Positions 16,753-24,665 are shown, counted from the first letter of the stretch. The stretch is 64,000 bases of DNA from Thermus sp. LT1-2-5 (GCF_040363165.1 NZ_BSRG01000007.1:1-64000); one strand, 5' to 3'. A program made the numbers and translations. Notes: generated by a model not told the origin, from the sequence alone.

Positions 16753-17345
16753 CTACGAACCTCTTCAACCTAAGCCCAAGGGAGCAACAAGATTACCTGA
16801 AGCAACTGGCGGACCTCATGCAAGTGCTCTCTGACTGGGAGCTCTTGGCCTCCGTGCGCCAACAGGTGGAACCCCATTTCCCCGATGTAGCCGCCCGCAT
16901 CGCCCAGCGCCTGCGGGAGCACCCCTTTACCCAGGAGACCCAGGATGTCACCCAGGCCCTTACCGCCATCGCCCAGGTGTACTTTTCCCATCCCACCTTG
17001 GATGCGGACTACCTGGAAAGGCGCGCCAGGGCAGGGAAGGCTTACTTGGAAGCGGGGTTTAGCCCCACCACCCTTGTGGGGGGCATTTACGGCCTGTGGG
17101 TGGACGAGTGGACCCGCACCTTCGCCGGGCTTTTCGCCCATGACCCCGAGCTACTGGCCCGTCTAACCCGAGCCCTCGCCCTCGTTTCCCTCTTTAACCT
17201 GGCCATCGTGGTCCAGCAGTACTCCTACGAAAGCGAGGTGCAGGCTCGGGAACTGGAAGAGCGTATCTTGGCGAGGTTCCTGCGCGCCACGGGTATCAGC
17301 CGCGAGCTTTACGAGCAAATGGCCAAAACAGCCGGAGAGGAGTGA
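16749..17345 (+). CDS. Protoglobin-like protein lacking the proximal His
   Basis: This 198-residue helical protein has a segment RAGKAYLEAGFSPTTLVGG that aligns with the F-helix region of the preceding protein, but Tyr99 stands where the proximal His is expected. It may bind heme through Tyr, or not at all, like the non-heme globin domain of RsbR. It starts within the stop of the upstream gene and ends 3 bp before the Roadblock gene. A pair of one heme-binding and one possibly heme-free globin would make a sensor/adaptor couple; this is inference. Confidence 0.6.
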   Translation: MTTNLFNLSPREQQDYLKQLADLMQVLSDWELLASVRQQVEPHFPDVAARIAQRLREHPFTQETQDVTQALTAIAQVYFSHPTLDADYLERRARAGKAYLEAGFSPTTLVGGIYGLWVDEWTRTFAGLFAHDPELLARLTRALALVSLFNLAIVVQQYSYESEVQARELEERILARFLRATGISRELYEQMAKTAGEE

Positions 17346-17348
17346 GGC

Positions 17349-17723
17349 ATGAGCCGTCAAGAAGAGCTGCAGTCGGTGGTTCGCTCCCTTAGACAAGCGG
17401 TCCCGGAACTCACGGGGGCCATGGTGGCCTCCACGGACGGCCTTTCCCTGGCCACGGACCTCCCCGAGGCGGAGGCCGCCCGGGCGGCGGCCATGGCGGC
17501 CACCGCTTTGGGGCTGGGCAAGCGCATCGCCCAAACCTCCGCCCTGGGGAGCTTGGAAGAGGTGGTGGTGCGGGGCCGGGAGGGGTACCTCGTGGTCTAC
17601 GCCGCCGGGGACAAGGGGGTGCTGGCGGTCACCGCCCCCATGGGGGCCAACCTGGGCCTTATCCACCTGGAGGCCCGCCAGGTGGCGAGCCGGATCGCCC
17701 AGATCCTGGGGATAGGGCCCTGA
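17349..17723 (+). CDS. Roadblock/LC7-domain protein (MglB/CvnB-like)
   Basis: This 124-residue protein has a single Roadblock/LC7 domain: VPELTGAMVASTDGLSLATD, then a helix of alternating alanines, EEVVVRGREGYLVVYAAG, and a final helix ending ASRIAQILG. Such proteins are GTPase-activating partners of MglA or CvnD-type GTPases and act as dimers. ATG 17349 comes 3 bp after the previous stop, so it is translationally linked to the globin-like genes and the GTPase at 15651. Confidence 0.88.
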   Translation: MSRQEELQSVVRSLRQAVPELTGAMVASTDGLSLATDLPEAEAARAAAMAATALGLGKRIAQTSALGSLEEVVVRGREGYLVVYAAGDKGVLAVTAPMGANLGLIHLEARQVASRIAQILGIGP

Positions 17724-17801
17724 ACCCACTTGCTAAAATGAAAGCTGGCCGGGCAAGGCCTAGGCCCCTCGCAGATTTGACGCCTAGCTTTCCTAGAGTC
17801 T

Positions 17802-19250
17802 ATGCGCACCGCCGCCCTCTTCCTCCACCTGATGCGCGCCCAGGACCTCCCCGAGCTCCACGCCCGTGCGGCGGAGGGGGCTATGGTCCACCTGGGGGCC
17901 GAGGGGGCGTACCTTCTTCGCTTGGAAGGGGGGCGGTACCGGGTGGTGGGGGCGGCGGGCAGCGCTGGGGTGGCCCGGGGCCTGCGCCTGCCCCCGGAGT
18001 GGGAGCCTCAGGAAGGGCCCACCCCGCCGCCTGGCCCCTTAGGCTTTTCCCCCGACGGGAGGGGAAGGATGGGCCACCTGGCCCGCTTCGGTTCCCTGGC
18101 CTTGGCCCTGGAAGGGGTACCTCCTTTGGGACCCGACGAGCGGGAGGTGGTGGAGGCCCTCTTGGAGGCGGTGGCCCTGCGGGAAAGCCGCATGGTGGGC
18201 CTGTCCACCCTGGAGGTTCTCCTCTCCCTCTCCCGGCGCCTGCGGCGGGGGGCATCCTTGGAGGAGGAGGTGCGGGGGGCTTTGGAGGAGCTTCTCCGGC
18301 ACACGGGGTTGGAGGCGGGGGGGCTATTTCGTTTGGAGGGGGGCGTGTTCCAGCCTTGGGTTCTGGCGGGGAGCTACCCCTCGGGCTACCCGGAGCTCTA
18401 CCGCCGCTACCCCGTGGCCTTGGGCATGGGGGCCATGGCGCTCCTTGTGGGGCGGGACTTCGCCGTGATTCCCGACTACCAGACTTTTCCCAAGGCGCTT
18501 CCTCCCATGCGGGGGGCGGGGTTGCGCACGGTGGTTTTGGCCCTTTTGGAGCGGGCGGGGAGGCCCTACGGGGCGCTAGCCCTTGTCAGCTTCACCCGGG
18601 CGGTGGAGGTTTCTCCGGAGGCGGTGGCGCTTTTGCGGGTGGCCCGGGAGGAGCTGGAGGGGTATTTGGAGAAGCGCCTGCAGGCAGAGGGGCTTTTGGA
18701 GGCTCTATCCGCCATCCTGGAGCGGTTGGACTACGAGACGGAGGGGCACATGCGGCGGGTGGCGGAGCTCGCCGTGGTCCTGGGGCGGGCGGCGGGGGTG
18801 GAGGATCTGGAGGACCTCCGCATTGGGGCCTACCTTCACGACCTGGGGAAGCTCTTTGTTCCCCGGGAGATTCTGGAGAAGGAGGCGCCCTTGGTGACCC
18901 TGGAGTGGCGGGTGGTGAAGAGCCACCCGGAGCTGGGGTACGAGGTTTTGTCCCGGGTGCCTTTCCTTTCCCCGAAGGCTCTGGAGGTGGTGTTGTACCA
19001 CCACGAGCACTGGGACGGCACGGGTTACCCGAGGGGGCTCAAGGGGGAGGAGATCCCGTTGCACGCCCGGGTCTTCGCTGTGGCGGACGTGTGGGACGCT
19101 TTGGTGAGCGAGCGGCCTTACAAGCCGGCTTACGGGCCCAAGCGGGCGGAGGAAGAGCTCAGGGCCATGGCGGGGAAGAAGCTGGACCCGAAGTTGGTGG
19201 AGCTCTTTTTGGCTATGAACCCTATGATGAAAGAGGTGAAGGAGCGATGA
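17802..19250 (+). CDS. GAF and HD-GYP domain protein, putative c-di-GMP phosphodiesterase
   Basis: The 482-residue cytoplasmic protein has an N-terminal region resembling one degenerate GAF (1-130), a second GAF-like domain (about 130-285), and a C-terminal HD-GYP domain. The HD motif is YLHDLGKLFVP and the GYP motif HHEHWDGTGYPRGLKG, followed by ADVWDALVSERPY, so the metal and substrate residues are intact. It probably hydrolyses c-di-GMP to GMP. A 78-bp gap separates it from the Roadblock gene, and the Thermus conservon-like cluster upstream may feed into it. No convincing promoter was found in that gap. Confidence 0.88.
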   Translation: MRTAALFLHLMRAQDLPELHARAAEGAMVHLGAEGAYLLRLEGGRYRVVGAAGSAGVARGLRLPPEWEPQEGPTPPPGPLGFSPDGRGRMGHLARFGSLALALEGVPPLGPDEREVVEALLEAVALRESRMVGLSTLEVLLSLSRRLRRGASLEEEVRGALEELLRHTGLEAGGLFRLEGGVFQPWVLAGSYPSGYPELYRRYPVALGMGAMALLVGRDFAVIPDYQTFPKALPPMRGAGLRTVVLALLERAGRPYGALALVSFTRAVEVSPEAVALLRVAREELEGYLEKRLQAEGLLEALSAILERLDYETEGHMRRVAELAVVLGRAAGVEDLEDLRIGAYLHDLGKLFVPREILEKEAPLVTLEWRVVKSHPELGYEVLSRVPFLSPKALEVVLYHHEHWDGTGYPRGLKGEEIPLHARVFAVADVWDALVSERPYKPAYGPKRAEEELRAMAGKKLDPKLVELFLAMNPMMKEVKER

Positions 19251-19426
19251 CGAGTCGGGATGCCCTGGAGATCCTTTTAGACGCCCCGGAGCTACCGGAG
19301 GAGAAACGGCAGGCTTTGGCGCAGGACTTGAAAGCGGTGGTGGCTCGTTACCTTCCTGGCCATCCGGTACGCTTGCTCTCGGGTGTGGACGAGCGGGACC
19401 GAAGGTGGCTTCGCTTGGTGATATAG
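19247..19426 (+). CDS. Small 59-residue protein coupled to the HD-GYP gene
   Basis: The ATG overlaps the HD-GYP stop in an ATGA junction. The protein starts TSRDALEILLDAPELPEEKR, is charged and predicted helical, and ends DRRWLRLVI. No family is recognised. Codon use resembles that of the neighbours, with GC-rich third positions, supporting a real gene. Translational coupling suggests it acts with the phosphodiesterase. It is the last gene before IS debris, so the original C-terminus may have been altered. Confidence 0.6.
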   Translation: MTSRDALEILLDAPELPEEKRQALAQDLKAVVARYLPGHPVRLLSGVDERDRRWLRLVI

Positions 19427-19666
19427 TTGGGCTCTGTCCCTGAGCGTTCAGGTCCTTGAACCCCTTTATGTAGTAACTTTCTTCTACGACCGTAGCCGAA
19501 AGCTTTTGCACAGGATGATGGGGTAGCTAGAGGGTTCACTTTATCGGTCGGCTGGACCAGATATGCACCCACTAGGCTGGGCGGCACGCACTTGGCAGGA
19601 TTGCCACACAACGAGGACAAGGTGAAGACGTCCAAGGTTATCCCCCCGCGGGAGAAGTTCTAAGCC
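19427..19666. other. Intergenic IS-graveyard segment
   Basis: This 240-bp stretch is lower in GC than its surroundings. A minus-strand frame (about 19431-19511) reads QKLSATVVEESYYIKGFKDL, which looks like protein debris, but I do not recognise it. Nothing intact is seen. Confidence 0.4.
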
Positions 19667-19865
19667 ACACTTAGAGGCGGTCAAGGGGGGAAAGAGCTTG
19701 GTGGAGATCGCTCGCGCTCACGGCGCGCCCCAACCCCGTGGTGAAGGGGAGGTCGGAGCTCGTGGAGAAAGGGCCCTCCCTCTTCCCCGGCGACAGGCGG
19801 GAGAGGGAACGGGAAAACAAGGTGCGGCGCCTCATCGGGAGGAAAGAGGAAGGGGATGCCCTTGG
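19667..19865 (+). pseudogene. IS3-family orfA remnant
   Basis: LEAVKGGKSLVEIARAHG in one frame, continued by VVKGRSELVEKGPSLFPGD in another, reconstructs the N-terminal HTH and leucine-zipper part of an IS3-family OrfA. There is a frameshift near 19730 and no orfB follows. It has decayed. Confidence 0.65.
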
Positions 19866-19914
19866 GTCAGTGCGTGAAACTGGCCCGCTAAGCCCTCGCC
19901 CGAGGGCTGTCGGG

Positions 19915-20895
19915 CGCGCCTAGTAAATCGCCTTGTACCCCGGCGGGGGAGGGAGAAGGGAAAGGAGAACCCTCAGCGCGTAGACCACAAGCTCCAAGAG
20001 CGCACGCACCCTCGCCGTCTTGGGCTTGCGCTCAAGGAGATACCCACCCCCAAGCCGCGTCTTCATCCCCCCAAACACCCCCTCCACCACCCCACGAAAC
20101 CGGTACACCCCAGGGTCCCACACCTCCCGCCCCCAGGCCCGCAACCCCTCCCGCACCTCGCCTCCGCCCCGCAACCGGATCTGGGGACTAAGCCCCAGCT
20201 CCGCTACCCTCTCCCACACCTCCCGCCCGTCAAACCCCGCGTCCGCCAGCAACCTTCCCCCACGGGGACGAAACCTCCCCAAGGCCCAAGCCCCCAGAAC
20301 AGGGTCCGGCGCGTACCCCGCCCCCACACTCCCCCCAAAGGGCCAGAGGAGCTTCCTCCGCCGCTCCCACCGCACCAGGGCCAGGAGCCGGCTATGCCCC
20401 CGCGCCCGCCGCGCCTCCGCCCCCCGGCGGTACCGCAGAATTTGGTCCTCGCTCCGGTAGCTCAGGCCGGTGGTGTCCATGAGGTAAAAGGGGGGTCAGG
20501 GTCTTGGGGCGGGAGGTGGGCCTCCACCTCCTGGGCCAGGCGGTGGAGGAGGTCCTCCAGGAGGCTCGGGTCTAGGTGGTGGAGGGCGTAGCGGGCGAGG
20601 GATGGATGGGAGGGGAAGGGTTCTTCCATCAGGTCATGGAGGAGGGCTTCGGTCTTGCGGTGGGTGAGCTTGTAGAAGGCGCGAAAGAGGAGGAGGGCGA
20701 GGTAGAGGGCGTGGGCGTAGCGCCAGGGTCTGCCCCTTCGGCCCTTGGGGGTGGGAGGGGCGACCTCCTGGGCCAGGCGAAGGCAGTGGGTGAGGACCTC
20801 CTTGGGGCTTGGTTCTCGTCGGGGAAAGCCGCGCTTGCCCATGGCTCTAGGATGAAGGACTCGGGGGGGGTTTGCAAGGCAAGCCCAGCTGGGCT
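19915..20895 (-). mobile_element. IS5-family-like insertion sequence
   Basis: The ~0.98-kb element encodes one transposase read through a -1 frameshift. Its ends are imperfect inverted repeats sharing GGGGT...CAAGGC (left, around 20871-20885) with the complement of CCTTGTACCCC (right, 19931-19941). A 22-bp scar of the right end of another copy lies at 13881. Exact ends and target duplication were not resolved. It inserted directly upstream of the zinc operon promoter, whose -35 lies at the element's edge. Confidence 0.65.
19920..20842 (-). CDS. IS5-like DDE transposase made by -1 ribosomal frameshift
   Basis: The first frame starts at ATG 20842 (MGKRGFPRREPSP) and ends at 20462. The second, from about 20490 to 19920, contains LMDTTGLSYRSEDQ (first Asp), LLADAGFDGREVW (second Asp) and VVEGVFGGMKTRL (Glu). 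The overlap carries C-CCT-TTT in the first frame, a standard X-XXY-YYZ slippery heptamer, at about 20488-20494. A -1 shift there joins the frames into a protein of ~307 residues with all DDE residues. No other lesion was seen, so the element may be active. Confidence 0.72.
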
Positions 20896-20923
20896 TGACA
20901 AGATGAGAATGCATTATTAATAT
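20895..20923 (+). promoter_or_regulatory. Zinc-operon promoter with Zur/Fur-like box
   Basis: TTGACA (20895-20900), a 17-bp spacer and TAATAT (20918-20923) form a near-consensus sigma-A promoter. Within it TGAGAAT-GC-ATTATTA (20904-20919) is a 7-2-7 inverted-repeat-like box of Fur-family type. A closely related box sits in the promoter at 27360. Repression by a zinc-loaded Zur is the natural reading given the downstream genes. Confidence 0.7.
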
Positions 20924-20944
20924 CGTTCGGCGCGGAGGTGCGCT

Positions 20945-22123
20945 ATGAGAGCCTGGTGGAAAGCGGCGAGCGGGTTTACCTTAGCCCTCCTCTCGGTGGC
21001 CTTGGCCCACGCCCCGGTGTCCGAGAGGGAGGAGGCGTATGCGGCGGAGGCTCGGCTTTTCGCCCTGGACAACCGCCCAGGGCATAGCCGCCTCGTGGCC
21101 TTGGACCTCCCCTCGGGCCAGGCGGCGGCCGAGCTCGCCCTTCCCCCTCGAGGCATGAGCCTGGTGGCGACCCCCTCGGGGCGCTACCTCCTGGTTGCCC
21201 GGGGGCGGGATACGGATCGGCAGTGGCTCACCGTGGTCTGGACCGGAAAGGAGGAGGGGCGTTGGAGCCGCCCGGTGATCGCCAAGAGCCTGCTCCTGGG
21301 AAGGGGCTGGAACATCGGCCACGGGGCGGAGGCCTACACCCTGGGGGGTAGGCTTCTGTCCTTCGCCGAGCGGGACGCCAAGGCCTTCCGCTTCCCAGAG
21401 GAGGCCCTGGCCCCGGAAAAGGCCTTCCAGGCGGAGGTTCTCCGGCTTCCCAACCCCGATCACTACCACGTGGTGGAGGCCCCGGAGGGCACCTACCTCA
21501 CCCTCCTGGCCCGGGGGCAGGTGGTCCTCTTTGACCGGGAGCTCAAGGAGGAAAGGGTCCGCTTCTCCTGTCCCGTGGAGCACGGGGAAGCCTTCCACGG
21601 GGAAACGGGCCGGAGCTTCTTCGCTTGCGCCAAAGATGTCTTGGCCCTGGAAGGGGGCAGGGAGCTTGCCCGGATCCCCTACCCGCTTTCCGAGCGGATC
21701 GGGGCTTTCCTGGAGGGCAAGGGGGTTTTCTTCGGCTACTCCGACGGGGTGACGCACCTGCAACGCCTGGATCCCGTGGCCCTGCGCCTCACCCCCGTTC
21801 CCCTGGGTGGGGTATTCCTCCGGGGGAAGGGCGACGGGGAAAGGCTTTACGTTCTCCTTTCGGACGGGCGGCTCCAGGTGCGGGAGGCGGGAGAGGGGAG
21901 GCTCCTCAAGGAGGTGCGGGTTTCCCGTCCCTTCCCCGAGATGGATGAGGACACGGGCGGGGCCATCCTGCCCGACCTCGCTCCTTGGCCGGAGCGGGGG
22001 CTCGTGTACGTGAGCCTGCCCCACCTGGGCCTGGTGGCGGAGGTGGACGCGGAGCGGGGCCGAGTGGTCCGGTACCTCCGGGTGGGGGGTAGCCCTACCC
22101 GGCTTGCCCTGGTGCGCCCGTGA
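20945..22123 (+). CDS. AztD-like periplasmic zinc chaperone (beta-propeller), paralogue 1
   Basis: This 392-residue exported protein has the signal peptide MRAWWKAASGFTLALLSVALA and, after cleavage, HAPVSEREEAYAAEARLF with an N-terminal His. The rest reads as repeated beta-propeller blades (SRLVALDLPSG, GRYLLVARGRD, RVVRYLRVGGSPTRLAL), the organisation of AztD chaperones, which pass zinc to AztC-type binding proteins. HYHVVEAPEG and two conserved Cys (FSCPVEHGEAFHG, FFACAKD) may bind metal. ATG 20945 follows GGAGGTG. It is first in a four-gene operon with a ZnuA/AztC-like protein and a second AztD-like protein. Confidence 0.72.
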   Translation: MRAWWKAASGFTLALLSVALAHAPVSEREEAYAAEARLFALDNRPGHSRLVALDLPSGQAAAELALPPRGMSLVATPSGRYLLVARGRDTDRQWLTVVWTGKEEGRWSRPVIAKSLLLGRGWNIGHGAEAYTLGGRLLSFAERDAKAFRFPEEALAPEKAFQAEVLRLPNPDHYHVVEAPEGTYLTLLARGQVVLFDRELKEERVRFSCPVEHGEAFHGETGRSFFACAKDVLALEGGRELARIPYPLSERIGAFLEGKGVFFGYSDGVTHLQRLDPVALRLTPVPLGGVFLRGKGDGERLYVLLSDGRLQVREAGEGRLLKEVRVSRPFPEMDEDTGGAILPDLAPWPERGLVYVSLPHLGLVAEVDAERGRVVRYLRVGGSPTRLALVRP

Positions 22124-22539
22124 ACCCCATGCCGGTCTTCATGTATCTCCTGGGGGTGGACGCCGCCCAAGGCCTCCTGGAGGCCCTGGGCTACCGCAAG
22201 GTGCCCCACCCCCAGGGGGTGGGCTCGAGCCTCTACCTGGGGGAGGAGGCCGTGCTCCATTCCACCGGCCTCTGGTACCGGGGTGTTCTCTACCATCGCC
22301 CCAAGGAACGCTTCTATCGGTCTCCCTTGCCGCCCTACCCCCCCGAGGTACCGCCTCAGGCGGAACCCCTGGCCTTCCCCCATGGGCTCGCCCACTACCT
22401 CCCCTTCATCCGGGGGCACGAGGAAAGGGTTCGGGCCTTGCGGGGCGAGGGGCGGGCCCGTTTCCTGCGGCACCTCCCCCCGGGGGCCCGAAGGCACCTC
22501 AAGGATTGGAGAGCGCTTTGGCAGGAGGTGGAAGGATGA
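22120..22539 (+). CDS. Conserved hypothetical protein in the zinc operon
   Basis: The 139-residue cytoplasmic protein (MNPMPVFMYLLGVDAAQGLL...) has no signal peptide, cysteine cluster or recognisable motif; it is rich in Pro, Arg and Leu, with a few His residues in ALHSTGLWYRG-like and HGLAHYLPFIRGH segments. It overlaps the upstream propeller gene by 4 bp and the downstream zinc-binding protein by 4 bp, so it is co-translated with zinc-uptake genes. Function unknown. Confidence 0.7.
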   Translation: MNPMPVFMYLLGVDAAQGLLEALGYRKVPHPQGVGSSLYLGEEAVLHSTGLWYRGVLYHRPKERFYRSPLPPYPPEVPPQAEPLAFPHGLAHYLPFIRGHEERVRALRGEGRARFLRHLPPGARRHLKDWRALWQEVEG

Positions 22540-23399
22540 AACGGTGGCTCTCCCTTGGCCTGTTCGGCCTTCTGGTTGCCTTTGCCGAGCCGCAGGTGGC
22601 CGCCACCACCCCCATCCTGGCGGATCTCGTGCGGCAGGTGGCTGGGGATAGGGTGCGGGTGGAGAGCGTGGTCCCACCGGGGGCCGACCCCCACGCCTTC
22701 GACCTTAGGCCCTCCACCGCCTCCCAGGTGGCCAGGGCGAGGATCCTCTTCGCCAATGGTCTGGGACTGGAACCCTACCTGAACCGCCTTAAGGTCCTTC
22801 TGCCGCCGGAGGCCAAGGTGGTGGAGCTGGCTCCGGGTATGCCCGACCCTATTTGTGGCCTGCTCGGCCTTCGGGAGATGGGGGTCCACCTCCACGGGGA
22901 CTGCGATCCCCACATGTGGCTGGACCCCACCTACGCCATTCGCTACGCTGAACGCATAGCGGAGGAACTTTCCCGTCTGGACCCCAGGGGCCAGGAGGTG
23001 TATCGGCGCCGCCTCGAGGCCTTCCGCCAGGCGGTGGAACGGGAGGATAGGGAACTGGCGGCCTGTTTGAAGGGTAGACGGCTTAGGCTCGTGGTGAGCC
23101 ACCTCTCCCTTTCTTACCTGGCGCGGCGCTATGGCTTGGAGATCGTGGGCGCCCTTCGGGATACCCAGGGCCAGGAGGGAAGCATGAGGGATCGGCTCGC
23201 CCTCCTGAAAAAGGCGGAGGAGGGCGGGGTGGACCTGGTGGTGGCGGAGCCCCAGATGGACCCCGCCCCCATGCGCCGCTTGGCGGAGGAGCTGGGGGCG
23301 CGGCTGGTGGTCCTGTACACGGACACCTTGGACCGGAGGGTGCCCGGTTATCTGGACCTCCTGCGTTGGAACCGGGAGGCCTTGTGTCCACGCCGTTAG
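22536..23399 (+). CDS. ZnuA/AztC-type zinc substrate-binding protein
   Basis: This 287-residue exported protein has signal peptide MKRWLSLGLFGLLVAFA. It shows cluster A-1 features: VVPPGADPHAFDLRPS (first His), HLHGDCDPHMWLDPTYA (short His loop plus second His), LRLVVSHLSLSYLARRYGLE (third His), and the final acidic ligand region VLYTDTLDRRVPGYLD. That is a complete metal-binding set for Zn or Mn. The short His loop is more like AztC than E. coli ZnuA. No permease or ATPase gene accompanies it, so it must dock with a transporter encoded elsewhere. Confidence 0.88.
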   Translation: MKRWLSLGLFGLLVAFAEPQVAATTPILADLVRQVAGDRVRVESVVPPGADPHAFDLRPSTASQVARARILFANGLGLEPYLNRLKVLLPPEAKVVELAPGMPDPICGLLGLREMGVHLHGDCDPHMWLDPTYAIRYAERIAEELSRLDPRGQEVYRRRLEAFRQAVEREDRELAACLKGRRLRLVVSHLSLSYLARRYGLEIVGALRDTQGQEGSMRDRLALLKKAEEGGVDLVVAEPQMDPAPMRRLAEELGARLVVLYTDTLDRRVPGYLDLLRWNREALCPRR

Positions 23400-23443
23400 T
23401 CCTCTTACGGGGCCAAAGGGCCTCGAGGGGAAAGGAGGGAAGC

Positions 23444-24607
23444 ATGTTCAGAAAACGGTTGGGCGTCATCACGGTTTGGCTTCTGGGACTGGTTCTGGCT
23501 CAAGGCCACCCCGACCACGGGGAAGGGTTCTTCCGCCGTCTGGCGGTGGCGGACGGGAAGGACCCGGTGGTCCGGGTATTGGACGAGGAGGGCAGGGTGC
23601 TGGGTCAGTTCACCGTGCCGAGCGCGGCCAGGCTCTACCCCCTCCCCGGGGGGCAGTACGTCCTGGCTACCCACGAAGGCGCCGGGGCGGTGAGCTTCCT
23701 CTTTGGCGGGTTCCGCCTCGAGGACCACGGCGACCACCAGGACGTGAAGGCGGAAAACCCCTATGTGGCCGCCACCTTGCGCACCGGTCCAAAGCCCTTC
23801 CACGTTTACGCCCACGGGGAGCACCTGGCGGTGTTCCACGACGGGGACGGCACCGTGGCCCTCTTTGACCTGCGGCGCCTGGGCCTGGACTTCACCCCGA
23901 GGCTGGTGGCCACGGGGGGTGCAGACCACGGGGCGGTGGCCCTCCTGGGCGAGTTGGTCCTGGTTGGGGGGCTAGAGCGGGGGCGGGTGGAAGCGTACAC
24001 CCTGGCCGGCACCCAGGTCCTCACCCTGCCCCAAGCCTGTCCCCGGCTTCACGGGGAGGCGGTTTTGGCTGGGGTGGCGGTCTTCGGTTGCGCCGACGGG
24101 GTCTTGGTGGTGGAACGGCAAGGCCAAGGCCTGTTGGGGCGCAAGGTGCCCAACCCTGCGGGTAGCCCCGAGGGGGCGCGGGTAAGCGTTCTCGCCGCCC
24201 ACCCCCGGCTAGGAGTCTTCGTGGGGAACTTCGGCCAAGCCTTGGCGTTCCTCGAGCCCAAGGGGAGCCGATTGGAGATCCTTCCCCTGCCTGCCCGGCC
24301 CCTCCGCTTCGCCTTTGACCCGGAAGGGGAAGCCCTGTACGTTCTCACCGCGGACGGCCGCTTCCACAAGGTAGACCCCAAGTCCCGCAAAGTGGTGGGG
24401 AGCCTCGAGGCCATCACCCCCACGGACACCACCCCAGGGCGCGCCCCAGGTCTGGCCTTGGGCCACGGGGTGGCCTACCTGGCGGACCCTGCCCGGGGGG
24501 AGGTGGTGCGGGTGGACCTGGAGGCTTGGCGGGTGGCGGCCCGGCTGAGGGTGGAGGGGACCCCCTACTACCTGGCCCTCTTTGAGGTGGCCGGGGTGGA
24601 GCACTGA
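23444..24607 (+). CDS. AztD-like periplasmic zinc chaperone, paralogue 2
   Basis: The 387-residue exported protein has signal peptide MFRKRLGVITVWLLGLVLAQ followed immediately by GHPDHGEGFFRRLAVADG. A His/Asp-rich N-terminus of this kind carries the zinc site in AztD chaperones. The body is a propeller with blades such as ARLYPLPGGQYVLATHEGAG, LEDHGDHQD and VYAHGEHLAVFHDGDGT, strongly His-rich. ATG 23444 is supported by AAAGGAGG 8 bp upstream. It fits AztD better than the paralogue at 20945. A terminator follows, closing the zinc operon. Confidence 0.82.
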   Translation: MFRKRLGVITVWLLGLVLAQGHPDHGEGFFRRLAVADGKDPVVRVLDEEGRVLGQFTVPSAARLYPLPGGQYVLATHEGAGAVSFLFGGFRLEDHGDHQDVKAENPYVAATLRTGPKPFHVYAHGEHLAVFHDGDGTVALFDLRRLGLDFTPRLVATGGADHGAVALLGELVLVGGLERGRVEAYTLAGTQVLTLPQACPRLHGEAVLAGVAVFGCADGVLVVERQGQGLLGRKVPNPAGSPEGARVSVLAAHPRLGVFVGNFGQALAFLEPKGSRLEILPLPARPLRFAFDPEGEALYVLTADGRFHKVDPKSRKVVGSLEAITPTDTTPGRAPGLALGHGVAYLADPARGEVVRVDLEAWRVAARLRVEGTPYYLALFEVAGVEH

Positions 24608-24622
24608 CGCCGGTCGTACCTA

Positions 24623-24650
24623 GGCCCCCTGCCCGGCAGGGGGCCTTTGT
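24623..24650 (+). terminator. Terminator of the zinc operon
   Basis: GGCCCCCT-GCCCGGC-AGGGGGCC followed by TTTGTT, 15 bp after the stop of the second AztD-like gene. Confidence 0.9.
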
Positions 24651-24665
24651 TGCTTGCCCCACACC

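Noticed and set aside
17777-17799. TTGACG and TAGAGT upstream of the HD-GYP gene as a promoter
   Set aside because: The spacing is only about 11 bp, too short for a sigma-A promoter.
17738-19246. 562-codon frame overlapping the HD-GYP gene
   Set aside because: Its composition is Gly/Ala/Arg-rich with no motifs, typical of antiparallel or shifted frames in high-GC DNA; only the final 59 codons after 19247 are plausible.
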